From assembly GCA_034676185.1 (NCBI GenBank), contig JAUCCN010000003.1, positions 1 to 64,000 on the forward strand: a stretch of 64,000 bases of DNA, given 5' to 3'. Source of the DNA: UBA7396 sp034676185 (GTDB lineage: Bacteria; Patescibacteriota; Gracilibacteria; BD1-5; UBA6164). The notes under the pieces are model-generated. The model did not search any database, was not told the origin of the DNA, and saw nothing but the letters and a program-made list of their open reading frames with translations. This document shows positions 28,077-39,156 of this stretch, piece by piece (position 1 is the first letter of the stretch; each line of letters starts with the position of its first letter). The position numbers and the translations under genes are program-made.

Positions 28077-28442
28077 TTATTTTTTCTTATTTGCAATAGC
28101 AACAGATTTACCTTTTCTTGTTCTAGAATTCGTTTTTGTATTTTGCCCTCTTACAGGAAGTCTTTTCTTATGTCTTTGACCTCTATAACAATTAATTTCT
28201 TGTAATCTTTTTATATTTCAAGCTACAAGTCTTCTTAAATCTCATTCAACAAGAATATTTTTGATTTCCTCTCTTATTTTATCGAGTTCATCCTCACTAA
28301 GAGTTTCAATTTTTCTAGTTTTTTCGATTCAAACTTTTTCTAAAATAACATTAGACACCGGTCTTCAAATACCATAAATATATGTCAAAGCTATTTCTAC
28401 ATGTTTACCATTTGGTAAATTTACTCAAGCAATTCTTGCCAT
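28077..28442 (-). CDS. rpsM: 30S ribosomal protein S13
   Basis: 121 residues. MARIAGVNLPNGKHVEIALT, YGIGRPVSNVIL, then LRRLVAGNIKRLQEINCYRG and the C-terminal LPVRGQNTKTNSRTRKGK. Head protein that contacts tRNAs and forms bridge B1. Follows rpmJ in the standard infA-rpmJ-rpsM-rpsK-rpsD order. Confidence 0.97.
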
Positions 28443-28527
28443 AAAACTAATAGAATTAAAAATTAATAACTAAAAATAATAAATGAATATAATAAATAAT
28501 ATTGAACTACTTAATTATTCATAAAGC

Positions 28528-28641
28528 TTATCCTTGTCTTTGTTTGTGTTTTGGGTTTTCACAAATAACCCTTATGATTCCTTTTCTTTTAATCACTTTA
28601 CATTTATCGCAAATTTTCTTAACAGAAGCCAATACTTTCAT
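28528..28641 (-). CDS. rpmJ: 50S ribosomal protein L36
   Basis: 37 residues, MKVLASVKKICDKCKVIKRK then GIIRVICENPKHKQRQG. The C-x-x-C..C..H zinc-binding set (C11, C14, C27, H32) is complete, the zinc form. Lies 26 bp after infA. The basic 37-residue length is exactly that of the family. Confidence 0.97.
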   Translation of the reverse strand: MKVLASVKKICDKCKVIKRKGIIRVICENPKHKQRQG

Positions 28642-28667
28642 AAGATATTACAGTAAGTTAATAAATA

Positions 28668-28898
28668 TTATTTTTTTCTAAATATAATCCTTCCTTTACT
28701 TAAATCATAAGGACTTAATTCAAGTAATACTTTATCTCACTCTATAAGCTTAATAAAGTTAATTCTCATTTTTCAACTGAGATATCATTTAATAATTTCT
28801 CATCAAAATTCCTCTGGTAATTGAACATCAAATACCAGATTCGGGAGTGCCTTGATAATAGTTCACTCAACCTCAATTTTTTCTTCCTTATTGGACAT
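28668..28898 (-). CDS. infA: Translation initiation factor IF-1
   Basis: 76 residues. The OB-fold reads IEVEGTIIKALPNLVFDVQL, SGKMRINFIKLIEGDKVLLE, LSPYDLSKGRIIFRKK, the IF-1 pattern. Six glycines are TGA, so a standard-code reading would shatter it. IF-1 blocks the A site during initiation. It precedes rpmJ as usual and follows a cNMP-binding gene by 108 bp. Confidence 0.95.
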
Positions 28899-29006
28899 AA
28901 TAATTTTCAGGCTTTTAAAAATAATAGCCTCAGAAGTTTATTTAAAAAAAATAAAAAAGCAAATCTTTTTTTGACTTTTTTATTTTATCATTCTCTATTT
29001 TTATAA

Positions 29007-29396
29007 TTATACTTCATTTTTCTTTTTTCTTTCCTCAATAACTTTTTTAATTTGATTCAATACTTCTGGGTATTTTTGTTCAAGTTGCTCTAAAGAAAAT
29101 GCAAGTAATACTATCATTTCAGTATCCATAATAGCCTTTACTGATGCTGATCTTACTTTCGGTTCAGTAAATAACGACATTTCTCAAACAAATTCTTGAG
29201 GATGAATATATCATAAAATTCTTTCTCCATCAAACACCTCTAGTTTTCCAGAAACCACAATATACATACTAGTAGACTCTTCTCATTTATGAAATAAAAC
29301 CTCCCCAGCTTTTACCCTTCTTTGTTGACAAAACATAGATAATGTATGTAAAGTCTCTTGACTTAAAGAAGAAAACAAATCTATTCATTCTAACAT
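29007..29396 (-). CDS. Cyclic-nucleotide-binding-domain protein (no HTH)
   Basis: 129 residues, one cNMP-binding (CAP_ED) domain: LSMFCQQRRVKAGEVLFHKG, STSMYIVVSGKLEVFDGERI, GYIHPQEFVGEMSLFTEPKV-SASVKA, ending in a charged helix (LNQIKKVIEERKKKNEV). The phosphate-binding cassette with its FVGEMSL resembles, but does not fully match, the E-x(n)-R-T/S of cAMP binders. There is no DNA-binding domain. It lies 21 bp after infB, an odd place in a translation operon. Ligand unknown. Confidence 0.85.
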
Positions 29397-29417
29397 AAAT
29401 TTTATATTAATGATAAA

Positions 29418-31877
29418 TTATTTTTGAATTTCTGTTTTAAAAATTTCTAAAATATCTCATAACTCAACATGCACATCTGTTTTTAATTTTATTCAACATT
29501 CAATTGGTCCTTCTATATCAACTACATCAATAATTCAAGATTTTAAATTTTCAATTTTTCCTGTTCATAAAAATTTATCTTTTCTGATAATTCTTGCCTG
29601 TACTCATTTTTGAATTTTTCCATTAGCCTTCAATTTTAATCACAAAATCATAAAAGCATCTCCTTCATAGAATATTCATCCAACCTCTGCTTCTCATAAT
29701 ACGGTTTCAATTTCTTTTGGGTCAAGCATTCATGTTACTATTTTTTCCACTCTCTCAGTAATATGATAAATAATTTTACTTGAAATATACTCAATTTTAG
29801 TATCTTCAATAATATTTTTTGTATTTCCAAGTAGAACAACATTAAATCAAATAAGAAGAGCTGAACTTCATTGACACATAAGTACATCTCATTCGGTAAT
29901 ATTTCCTACTCCAGAATGAATAATCGTTACTTTTGTTTCCTCTGTTGAAAGTTTTAATAATGCTCCTTTTATTGCTTCTAAACTTCCATTTGTATCAGCT
30001 TTTACCACTATTTTCAGTTGTTTTAAATTTCCTGATTTAATTTTTAACATAATCATATCTATAGATGAACTAGCAGCTGCTTTTTTAGAAGCCATAAGTT
30101 CTTTATATTCTAATGCTTTTATTCTCGCTTTTTCAATATCAGAAACTACCTGTACAATATCTCATCATTCACAAACACTATCAAAACCAACCACTAAAAC
30201 AGGAGTTGAAGGAAACGCTTGATCAATATTTTTTCCTATATCACTTTTCATTACTTTTACCTTTCCATATGATCATTTACATACTATAGAGTCTCATTTT
30301 TTTAATACTCATGTGTTAATTAAAACCGTTGATACTGGTCATAATTTTATATCTAGGTGTGATTCTAAAATAGTTCATACAGCTGGTCTATGAGAATTTG
30401 CTTGAAGTTGTTCCATTTCAGCAACTAAAAGTATCATTTCAAGTAATTCATCGATTCAAACTCAAGTTTTTGATGAAATTCCTATCATAGGAACATCTCC
30501 TCCCCAATCTTCTGGAAGTAATCCATGGCTTGATAATCCTGATTTTACATTATCTATATTTGCTCCCTCTTTATCTATTTTTGTAATAGCTACTACTATT
30601 TTTAATTCTGCTTCTCTCGCATGATTAATACTTTCTACTGTTTGTGGTTTTACTCACTCATCAGCAGCAACTACTAGAATAGCAATATCTGTTGATTTTG
30701 CCCCTCTTGCTCTCATTATAGTAAAGGCTTCATGCCCAGGAGTATCAAGAAATGTAATCTTTTTATTATTATATTCTACTTGATATGCTCAAATACTTTG
30801 AGTAATCCCTCATGCTTCTTTGTCTGCTACCTTTGTTTTTCTTAAATAATCTAAAAGTGACGTTTTTCCATGATCAACATGTCACATAATACTAATAACT
30901 GGAGCTCTTGTTTCCAAAAGTGTTTTATCATCTTCAACAAGAAGTGCCGAAATATCTCCTGTTAACATATCTTCTACTCAAAATCATGAAGAAATATCTT
31001 TATGTAATTTTATATTGAATGCTTCTGAAATAATAGATGCTGTATCATAATCAACTTTTGAATTAATAGTTACTTTCATTCCATTCTTCATAAACTCAGT
31101 AATAAGTTTCATGAGTGGAACTCAAATTTTTTCAGATAACTCTTTTACTGATAAAACATCTGGGATTACGACTGTTTCTCCAGTACGATCTGTTAAATTT
31201 TGAATAATATCCTCTATTTTTTTCTCTTCTTTTTTTATATTTTTTATTTTATTAGAACGAGAAAAAGAAAAATCATCCTCTTCTAATAAAATATTTTTTG
31301 CATATTTATTACTTCTATCTTTTTTAAAAACTTTTTTTGGTGCCTCTTCTTCCTTTTTATCTCCAAAAGGTTTTTGTTTTGATTTTGGAATAAATTTTCA
31401 GTCTTTTTTGGGGGCATTGTCAAAAGTTTTTGGTATAAATCAAGAAGTATTTCATGCTTGTGTTTGATACCCTCATTGTTTTACAAAACTTGTTTTTTTC
31501 TCTTGAGTATTTTCAGTTTTTAAAATTTCTTTTTTGGGTTTTGTGAAATCTTTTTTAAAAGTATCTTGTTTTACTCAATCTTTTTTTTCTTGTCATTTTT
31601 TAGTAAAATACTCTTTTTTAGTTGAAGGAGACGAAATAGAGGAAGTTTTTTGTATTTTTTCAGGACCTTCCATAGGAGGTTTTACTTTTTTTACTACTTC
31701 TTTTGTAATTTCTTTTTTTACACTTTCATCTCTCTTTTCTTGAGAATCTTGCACTTCTTTTCTTAATTTAATTTTTCCCTTTATTGCTATTTTTGGTTTT
31801 GCTTGATTTACATCTGATGCAACAGAAGAATCTTGATTTTGTGAATAATAATCATCAACAATTTTTTTATCTGACAT
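29418..31877 (-). CDS. infB: Translation initiation factor IF-2
   Basis: 819 residues. A long K/E/T/S-rich linker (about 1-225) precedes the IF2_N-like segment (SVKELSEKIGVPLMKLI) and the GTPase domain: G1 GHVDHGKTSL (first Gly is TGA), G2 GGITQSIGAY, G3 DTPGHEAF, G4 TKIDKE, G5 SSKTGVG. The C-terminal fMet-tRNA-binding domains follow to the end. It recruits initiator tRNA. MSDKKIVDDY was chosen as start; a longer frame back to 31940 exists without a ribosome site. Confidence 0.95.
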
Positions 31878-32014
31878 TCGTAATCTACACTTATAAAATA
31901 AAAATTTCATAGATAATAAGTTTTTTTTGTATATTGTCAAAAAAAATAGGAAAAACTTGTAAAAATAGAAAAAAATGATATAACAATGACAATTTTAGTT
32001 CTTAAATTACAATT

Positions 32015-32512
32015 ATGGAGGGAAAGGATATAAAAGACATGGTAAGCATATTCTTTGAAAAGCTTTCTATAGAAATTGAAAATATTGAAGTGATGGAAGA
32101 AAAGGAGAATATATTTTATATAAAAATAAAAACTCCTGACTCTTGACTTCTGATTTGATATTCTGGAAAAAACTTAGAAGATGTAAGAGTAATATTAAAA
32201 TCTATTATCACACATACAAGTGAAAATAAAAATATAATTCTTCATCTAGAAGTAAATGATTATTTAAGTAAAAAAGAAGATAAACTCCATGATTTTATTA
32301 TGAAAAAAATTCAAATAGTAAAGTCTTGAAAATGAGATATTATTCTCCCATATTTCAATTCATACGAAAGAAAAAAAATTCATTCTTATGTGAGTGAACT
32401 TTCTGATAATGAGATTTTCACAAAAAGTGTGTGAGAATGAGCTGAAAGAAGACTTCATATTTGTAAAAAAAGTCAAAATATTACTATAGATATAGATGGT
32501 ATTGATATTTAA
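32015..32512 (+). CDS. KhpB/Jag-like RNA-binding protein (KH + R3H)
   Basis: 165 residues. An N-terminal acidic region leads to a KH-II-like strand-helix (LLIGYSGKNLEDVRVILKSI, residues about 46-65) and a C-terminal R3H domain (ILPYFNSYERKKIHSYVSEL..VGEGAERRLHI). This is the order in Jag/SpoIIIJ-associated KhpB, which binds RNA with KhpA and affects cell elongation. Often next to yidC; here it is followed 17 bp later by an unknown membrane protein. The Jag_N domain is reduced. Confidence 0.8.
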
Positions 32513-32529
32513 AATTCTAGCAAAAGATT

Positions 32530-33669
32530 ATGAAAGAAAAAATAATGAAAGTTTGAATATTTTTTTGTATAGGTGGATTTTTATTATGATTTTATTTTAT
32601 CAATCAAAATAATTATTCTCACATACAAGAATTAAAATATAAAATTACTCAACATCCTGAATTACTTCCTAAAAAAGATATTGCAAAATATACTTCTTTT
32701 TGATTTTCAAATTTAAGAGCAGATCTTTATTGGCTTGAAACTATACAATATATTGGATGAAATGCCATTTCAAGTGAATATAAAAAATATCTCTTTGCTA
32801 TTTTAGACCTTATCACAGAATTAAATCCTTTTTTTGAAAAACCTTATATAATAGGTCAATTATTACTTCCAACTTATAATGAAAGATATGAAAATTTATC
32901 TTTAGAAGATCAACTTTATTATACAAATCAAGCAGAAACTCTTTGATTAAAATGAATAGAAAATTTTTGTGATATGCAAAAAATTGAACTTATTTCCAAA
33001 GAAGATAATTTAGAAAAAATTTGGACAGAAGAAAAATATAAAAATCCTTGCAAAACAGCTGATATAGCATTTTGACAATGATTTTTATATTATTTTTACC
33101 TTAAAAATCCGACTCTTTCTTCTACTTATTATAAAATAGCATCTGCAAATGATAATGCTCTTGATTGAGCTCGTATTATGGCTGCAATTATGAGTTGAAA
33201 ATCAGGAGATAGGGAAAAATCAATTATGATGTTTTTAACTCTTGCTTCTACTTCTGAAGAAAAAGAAAACCAAATATGTAATATTTTTTCAAATGAATTA
33301 CAAAAAATTTCATATGCTACATTTCAAGAACAAATTCCATTATCAGGAGAAATTATTAAAAATATAGAAACCTTACGAAAAGAAAATTTTGAATTTAATG
33401 AAGAGGCTGAAAAACAAATTATATCAGGAAATAATTGTAATAATTATATTAATAAGGCTATCAGGGAATTAAATTTAGCATATATTGAACAAGGAAATAA
33501 AAAATATCTTGAAGATACATGAGAGAATGCAAAAAATGCAAAAATATTATTTGATAAATCATACATTGATTTTCTTCCCACTGATTTTCAACAATATGAT
33601 AATTATGGTATTATCTATACTTTCAATGAAGAAACAAAACATTTTGACTATGAAATGGGAAACTATTAA
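32530..33669 (+). CDS. Membrane-anchored unknown protein with helical repeats
   Basis: 379 residues. One N-terminal signal-anchor helix (about residues 8-25, VGIFFCIGGFLLGFYFI), then a long helical region with the motif FGFSNLRADLYWLETIQYIGG and aromatic-rich repeats (PYIIGQLLLPTYNERYENLS) resembling TPR-type solenoids. The Leu-Arg-Ala-Asp-Leu-Tyr-Trp segment looks conserved. The bulk should lie outside the membrane. TGA glycines throughout. It forms a pair with the khpB-like gene and ends at a terminator. No family named with confidence. Confidence 0.65.
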
Positions 33670-33689
33670 ATCAGAGTATATAAAAAACA

Positions 33690-33725
33690 AAAATAAGATT
33701 TCTTTTTAAAAATCTTATTTTTTTA
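33690..33725 (+). terminator. Intrinsic terminator
   Basis: AAATAAGATTT and AAATCTTATTT arms with T run; ends the khpB-like operon. Confidence 0.85.
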
Positions 33726-33735
33726 TAAAAAATAT

Positions 33736-33764
33736 TTGACAAAATATAAATTATGTGGTTTAAT
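33736..33764 (+). promoter_or_regulatory. Promoter of the candidate RNA before tig
   Basis: TTGACA (33736-33741), 17-bp spacer, TTTAAT (33759-33764). Just downstream of a terminator, so it opens a new transcript. Confidence 0.6.
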
Positions 33765-33770
33765 ATATTC

Positions 33771-34031
33771 GTAATACTTATTGATGGTAAGAAATTACCG
33801 ATAAATAAAAACAAACTCGTAAAACAAAAATAAAAATAATTAAAAAGTATAATAAAAACTCTTCAACTTCTATATGCTAATTCAGTTATCATAATATATA
33901 GTTTGAAGCAAGGCTCCCAAATATCCTTGTAAAACAGTTAGGAAAGATAGGTATTACATAACACATAAAAGCTCTATACAATTCCGAAAGATAAATGCAA
34001 TGGGGATAAAAGTATAGAGCATTTTTTTTTG
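33771..34031 (+). ncRNA. Candidate structured noncoding RNA upstream of tig
   Basis: About 260 nt with its own promoter and terminator and no plausible ORF. Four local stems: GGTAA-GAAA-TTACC near the 5' end; CTTCAA..TTGAAG (about 33861-33908) with an inner TATAT stem; CAAGG..CCTTG (about 33911-33932); and a 9-bp GCTCTATAC..GTATAGAGC stem followed by nine T's. It lacks the hallmarks of tmRNA, RNase P RNA and SRP RNA. It could be 6S-like, a leader of tig, or a new RNA. Confidence 0.5.
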
Positions 34032-34090
34032 TAAATTTTAAAAAAATTTATATAATACTCGCACTTATTTTATTTTAACTTAGATAATTT

Positions 34091-35386
34091 ATGAAATCAA
34101 GCATAAAAAAATTAGAAAAATCGATAATTGAACTTACGATTGAAGAAAGCAAAGAAAATATTGCAAAATATAGAAAAAAAGTTTTATCAGATTTAAGAAA
34201 AAATGCTGATATAAAAGGATTTAGAAAAGGAAGTGATATTCCAGAAGAAATAATAGTAAAAAATTATGGAGAAGAGAGAATTTCTGCATTTATGGTGGAT
34301 GAAGCATTAAATAAAATTTATTCTCAAGCACTAAAGGAAAATAATATACTCCCTATTGCTCAAGGAGAAATTAAAGAAATAAAATCTCAAGATCCTTTAA
34401 TAGTAATTATGCATATTGAAGTTTTTCCTGAAGTGGAAATAGATGGGAAATATAAAAAAATTAAACTTCCAAAAACAAAATTTGAAGTAAAAAATGACGA
34501 AGTAGATCAAACCTTAAGTGAAATTCAAAAAAAATTTACTCGTTTTGAAGAAGCAAAAGAAGAATATGAGACACAAATGGGAGATAAAGCTTATATAAAT
34601 ACTCAAGGGTATGACTCAAAAGGAAACAAACTTGAAAATACTAATATGGAAAATTACCCTCTTATTTTAGGAAGTAATGTGCTTGTTCCTGGATTTGAAG
34701 AAGGTTTAGTTGGAAAAAAATCAGGTGAAAAAATTGAACTTGATATTACATTTCCTAAAGATTATCATAATGCAAATTTTGCAGGAAAAAAGACAAAATT
34801 TGAAGTAGAGATACTCAAAATAGAAAATGCAAAAATTCCTGAATTTACTCCTGAATTTATTAAAGATTTAAGAGGAAAAGATTTAGATTTTGATGGTTTT
34901 AAAGCACTTATCAAAGAAGAACTCACAGAAACTAAAGAAACCAATGCAAGACTTCAAGATGAAAATACTCTTATTGAAGAACTTTTAAAACATACAAAAG
35001 TAGATTTTGGTGAAAGTTTACTAAAAAATCAAACTTCCAAAGTATACGAAGAAATCAAAGATAATATTGTACAATCAGGAGCAAAAGTTTTAGATTATAT
35101 TGAATCATTAGGACTAAGTGAAGAAGCATATATTGAAAATAATGTAAAACCAGTAGCTATAAGAAGGTTACAAGCAGAACTTATTCTTCATAAATTATGA
35201 GAATTAGAAAAAACTGAAGTATCTGAAAAAGAAATTACAGAAGAAATTGATAAAATTATTGCAAGATTTGGATCAGAAGAAGTAGTAGCAAGACTCAAAG
35301 AACTCTATATTCCTGGAACAAAATACTATGAAGAATTAAAACAAAGAATTACATATAGAAAACTGATTGATAGTTTCTTTGAATAA
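34091..35386 (+). CDS. tig: Trigger factor
   Basis: 431 residues. The ribosome-binding N-terminus shows IKGFRKGSDIPEEIIVKNYG (the GFRxGxxP signature). A PPIase (FKBP-like) domain spans about 165-250 (DKAYINTQGYDSKGN, LGSNVLVPGFEEGLVGKKSG, TFPKDYHNANFAGKKTKFEV). The helical C-terminal chaperone arm follows. Only one TGA glycine (HKLGELEK), at 35198-35200. Trigger factor meets nascent chains at the exit tunnel. Transcription probably starts at or after the RNA upstream; no clp genes follow. Confidence 0.96.
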
Positions 35387-35393
35387 AAAATAA

Positions 35394-35425
35394 AAAATCC
35401 CGATTTATATATTGGGATTTTTTAT
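35394..35425 (+). terminator. Intrinsic terminator after tig
   Basis: AAATCCC and GGGATTT arms with T run. Confidence 0.85.
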
Positions 35426-35445
35426 TATAAATAAATTTCAAGACA

Positions 35446-35471
35446 ATAAAAAAACTTGATTTTCTCAAGTT
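35446..35471 (-). terminator. Terminator after rplO (minus strand)
   Basis: AACTTGA and TCAAGTT arms (35453-35459, 35465-35471) with a T run on the minus strand; convergent with the tig terminator. Confidence 0.8.
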
Positions 35472-35474
35472 CTC

Positions 35475-35930
35475 TTATGCTAATTCAACACTTCCTCAAG
35501 CTTTTGTGATCTTTTCTTGGGCTGAAGCTGATACTTTATCAATTTTTAAAGTAATTTTAGAAGTGATTTCACCTTCACCTAAAACTTTTACTTTATAAGA
35601 TTTATTTCTTACAACTAAATTTGCAAGTAAAACATCTTTTGTAATTTCAGTAATACCTTTTTGAGCTAAAATTTCTAAATCTCAAACATTCACTACTGAA
35701 TATTTTGTAGTAAATTTTGCATTAGAAAACCCTTTTAATTTTGGCATTCTTCTGAAAAGTGGAGTTTGTCCTCATTCAAACCAAGGAGCAACACCTCCTC
35801 AAGCTCTTGAGTTTTGTCCATTTAATCATCTTCCACAGTATGTTCATTTTCCTGAACCGTTTCATCTTCCAAGTCTTTTAGACTTTTTTCTTGAACCTGC
35901 TTCTGATGCAATATTATTTAATGAAAACAT
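35475..35930 (-). CDS. rplO: 50S ribosomal protein L15
   Basis: 151 residues. KRLGRGNGSGKGTYCGRGLN and SRAGGGVAPWFEGGQTPLFR are the L15 glycine-rich signature, with many glycines encoded by TGA. The C-terminal VLGEGEITSKITLKIDKVSA matches the family. It is the last gene of the large ribosomal block. rpmD (L30), usually just before it, is missing, and secY, usually just after it, is not here. Confidence 0.96.
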
Positions 35931-36019
35931 AGTTTAATAATTAATAACTAATAATTAATAATTTAATGTATTTGAATTTTTAAGTTTCCCTAAAATTCAT
36001 TTCATTATTCATTATTTTT

Positions 36020-36499
36020 TTATTTAAAAGAAGTTAATGCTTTTAGAGTAGCTCTTGCATTGTTGATTAGATTGGTAGAACCATATCTTTTCCCAAGTAT
36101 ATCTTTATACCCTGCAACAGCTAAAACTTTTCTCATTGATCCTCAAGCAATAATTCATGTTCATTCTGAAGCAGGATGAACCATTACTTTTGCTGATTTA
36201 AATTTTGCTTCAATGTTATATGGTACAGACCCATTTTCCATTTTTACTTTTATCATATTTTTTTTCGCATCAGATACTGCTTTTGCAATAGCATCAACTA
36301 CTTCCCAAGATTTTCCAGTTCCAAGTCCAACTTTTCCTTTTCCATCTCCAAGAACAATTACTGCTCTAAATCTTAGTTGTCTTCATCCAGAAGTAACTCT
36401 TGTTACTCTATCAATAGCAAGAAGTTCTTCTTTAAACTCTTTTTCTTGTTTGAAGGCACCTTGTTTTTTGAAATTTTTTTCAGATTTTTCCTTACTCAT
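36020..36499 (-). CDS. rpsE: 30S ribosomal protein S5
   Basis: 159 residues. RVTRVTSGGRQLRFRAVIVL (dsRNA-binding fold), GDGKGKVGLGTGKSWEVVDA, and the C-terminal ASEGTGIIAGGSMRKVLAVAG match S5, which helps decoding fidelity. Directly followed by rplO (89-bp gap) without rpmD. Confidence 0.97.
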
Positions 36500-36519
36500 A
36501 AGATTTTACAGTTTAAATA

Positions 36520-36861
36520 TTAAAATTTTAATCCAGCAGATCTTGCAGCATCAGCTAAAGCTTTCACTCTTCCATGATATGCAAATCATCCTCTGTCAAA
36601 TACTATTTCAGTAATATTGAGAGATTTAGCTTTATTTGCTAATTCTTCTCCAACTTTTTGAGCTCTTTCTGACTTTGTACCACCATCAATTTTTAAATCT
36701 GATGAAGCACATAGAGTCTTTCCAGACACATCATCAATTAATTGAGCATAAATATTAGTATTACTTCTATATACACTCAAACGAGGTCTAGAGGCTATTC
36801 CAGAAATTTTTGCTCTAATTCTCTCTTTTCTCTGTAATCTTTTTACAAATTTTGCTAACAT
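36520..36861 (-). CDS. rplR: 50S ribosomal protein L18
   Basis: 113 residues. RKERIRAKISGIASRPRLSV, SNTNIYAQLIDD, LANKAKSLNITEIVFDRGGF-AYHGRVKALADAARSAGLKF match L18, which binds 5S rRNA. Normal spc-operon place between rplF and rpsE. The 109-bp gap before it contains a 7-bp tandem repeat. Confidence 0.97.
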
Positions 36862-36873
36862 AATTTTAAAAAA

Positions 36874-36913
36874 ATTATAAATTATAAATTATAAATTATA
36901 AATTATAAATTAT
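36874..36913. repeat. Tandem 7-bp repeat (ATTATAA), about 5.7 copies
   Basis: Five full perfect copies of ATTATAA and a partial sixth in the rplF-rplR spacer. Length may vary by slippage. Confidence 0.9.
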
Positions 36914-36970
36914 TGGATTATGAATAAAAAACTTTTCATTCTCCATTCCTAATTTCTAATTCCTAATTTC

Positions 36971-37516
36971 TTATTTTCCTGATTTTCAAGCTTTTCTTCT
37001 AATTACTTCATTTACATACTTAATTCATTTTCCTTTATATGGTTCTGGTTTTTTCTTAGCTCTGATTTTTGAAACAAATTCTCAAAGTAATTGTTTATCA
37101 GAAGAAGAAAAATGAACAGTATTTTTCAATTTTTCATCAACTTTCATAGTAATAGCTTTTGGAGCTTCAATTTCTACTTTATGAGAATACCCAATACTTA
37201 AAATAAGTTTTGTGCCTGAAACTTCCATTTTATATCAAACTCCGTTAATTTCTAATGATTTTGTATATCATACAGAAACTCACTCTACCATATTATTTAT
37301 ATTTGCTCTCGTAGTTCCCCATAAAGCTTTTGATAAAGGATTTTCTAAATCTTTTGGAGTCACGGTAACTTTCCCATCTTCTATAGAAACTGATACAAGT
37401 TCATGTATTTCAGCTTTTAAAGTTCCCAGAGGTCCAGATACTTCAATCACATTATCAAGAATTTTTGCTTCAACTTTTGGAGCTAATACTACTGGCAATT
37501 TACCAATTCTAGACAT
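36971..37516 (-). CDS. rplF: 50S ribosomal protein L6
   Basis: 181 residues. MSRIGKLPVVLAPKVEAKIL, GPLGTLKAEIHE, VEGVSVGYTKSLEINGVGYK and the C-terminal IRAKKKPEPYKGKGIKYVNE are L6 signatures. Binds near the sarcin-ricin loop. Glycines in the second copy of the fold are TGA. Between rpsH and rplR as in the spc operon. Confidence 0.97.
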
Positions 37517-37548
37517 ATATTATTTTTCTTAGTAATAAAATCAATGTA

Positions 37549-37944
37549 TTAAAATATTTCACAAATAAGTTCCCCACCTACATTAAGAGTTCTTGCTTCG
37601 TATCAAGTAATTACTCATTTTGGAGTAGAAAGGATATATATTCATTTTCAATTTCTTGATTTTTTAATATCTTTTGTTCAAACATAAATTCTTTGACCAG
37701 GTTTAGAAATTCTTTTGAATGTAGGAACATATTTTGTTTGTCTTACATCATTCAATGTAACAAGCAAAGCTTTCTTATTATTTCCTTCATCAACTTCCTC
37801 AAAATCAACAATGTATTTATTTTTCTTAAGAATCTTTAATAAATCTGATTTTAATTTAGAGTATGGTGACTTAACTTCTAGAATTCTTGCTAAATATGCA
37901 TTTCTAAGTCTTGTCAATAAATCTCCTATTGGATCTATTATCAT
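37549..37944 (-). CDS. rpsH: 30S ribosomal protein S8
   Basis: 131 residues. IDPIGDLLTRLRNAYLARIL at the start, KILKKNKYIVDF in the middle, and the end STPKGVITGYEARTLNVGGE..CEIF, matching the S8 C-terminal rRNA-binding signature. S8 is the translational repressor of the E. coli spc operon. Confidence 0.97.
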
Positions 37945-37980
37945 AATTATAAAACTTAATAAACTAAATTTAATTTTTTA

Positions 37981-38205
37981 CTACCAACTTGATTTTCTTA
38001 CTCATGGTAATTCTCAAGCATTTGCTTTTTCTCTAATACAAATTCTACACATATCAAATTTTCCCATATACCCTCTCGTTCTTCCACAAACACTACACAT
38101 GTGGAAAACTTTTGTAGCAAATTTTGGTTTTCTTCAATCTGCAATAGCCCTTAAAAACTTAGTTTTTAATTTTTCAGCTTTTGCAATTTTTGATTTTCTT
38201 GCCAT
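37981..38205 (-). CDS. rpsN: 30S ribosomal protein S14 (zinc-type)
   Basis: 74 residues. Two CxxC pairs, CSVCGRTRGYMGKFDMCRIC, mark the zinc-binding short S14, followed by IREKANAGELPGVRKSSW. It is a little longer at the N-terminus (MARKSKIAKAEKLKTKFL) than the 61-residue form. Standard place between rplE and rpsH. Confidence 0.96.
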
Positions 38206-38231
38206 TATACTTTTATTAAAAAATTAAAAAA

Positions 38232-38771
38232 TTATTTAGAAAAAGGGAATCCTAACTCTTCTAAAAGTAATTTAGAAGCATCTTTATCTCCAGTATTTGT
38301 TTTAATGGTGATTTGAATTCCGTGAGGTTTCACAACATCTAATTGAGGAACTTCTGGGAATATAGTATGTTCTTTAATTCAAAAATTATAATTTCCTTCT
38401 GAATCAAAACTTTTTTTACTAATTCATCTAAAATCTTTTACTCTTGGTAAAACAATCTTTACCAATTTTTCTAAAAATGCATACATACTTTCACCTCTCA
38501 GAGTAACTGAAAGACCTACTGGCATTCCTTCTCTTAATTTAAAGTTAGAAACTGCTTTTTTTGCAAGTCTTACTACTGGTTGTTGTCCTGAAATTAAAGC
38601 AAGATCTTGTTTTAATGAAGAATAATCTTTATTTCCAGTTTTGATGTAAGTTCAAATTCACATATTGAGAACAACCTTTTCAATTTTTGGTGTTTGCATT
38701 ACATTTGATAACCCTAATTTTGTTTTCAAATTTGGAGCTACCTCACTTATATATTTATCTTTAATATACAT
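38232..38771 (-). CDS. rplE: 50S ribosomal protein L5
   Basis: 179 residues. MQTPKIEKVVLNMGIGTYIK, SGQQPVVRLAKKAVSNFKLR, GMPVGLSVTLRGESMYAFLE, and RDFRGISKKSFDSEGNYNFG-type blocks match L5, which binds 5S rRNA in the central protuberance. Follows rplX by 21 bp. Confidence 0.97.
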
Positions 38772-38792
38772 CTTTCATATATTTATAAAATA

Positions 38793-39137
38793 TTATTTTA
38801 TTATATAGTCTTTTGCTTCTCCTGCTTTTGCTTTTAAAGCCGCTTTAGAGAATCTATATTTTTTTGATCATGATTTGTCAGTAATTGTTACAAATCATAC
38901 TCTTGTTGGTTTAGAAGTGAATGGACATACAAGCATTACGTTTGAAACATCAATAGAACTTTCTTTTTTAACAGATTGTCCTGGAGTAGTTCCCATTTTT
39001 TTGTAATTTCTTGTAACCATATTAATTCCTTCTACCACAATTCTATTCGTTTTAGTTAAAACTTTAAGAACTTTTCATTCTTTTGATTTATCTTTTCCTG
39101 ATATAACTAAAACTTTATCATCTTTTCTAATTTTCAT
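38793..39137 (-). CDS. rplX: 50S ribosomal protein L24
   Basis: 114 residues. MKIRKDDKVLVISGKDKSKE is the KOW motif, followed by KVLTKTNRIVVEGINMVTRN and SIDVSNVMLVCPFTSKPTRV. L24 starts 50S assembly at domain I. The C-terminal end is lysine/alanine-rich. Confidence 0.96.
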
Positions 39138-39156
39138 AAAATTTAATTATTTTAGG

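Noticed and set aside
33771..34031. Identification as tmRNA, RNase P RNA or SRP RNA
   Set aside because: No tRNA-like ends or tag frame, no GAGGAAAGTC-type core, and no GGAAG..AGCA SRP loop were found.
36213..36614. Plus-strand frame of 133 codons
   Set aside because: Antisense to rpsE and rplR.
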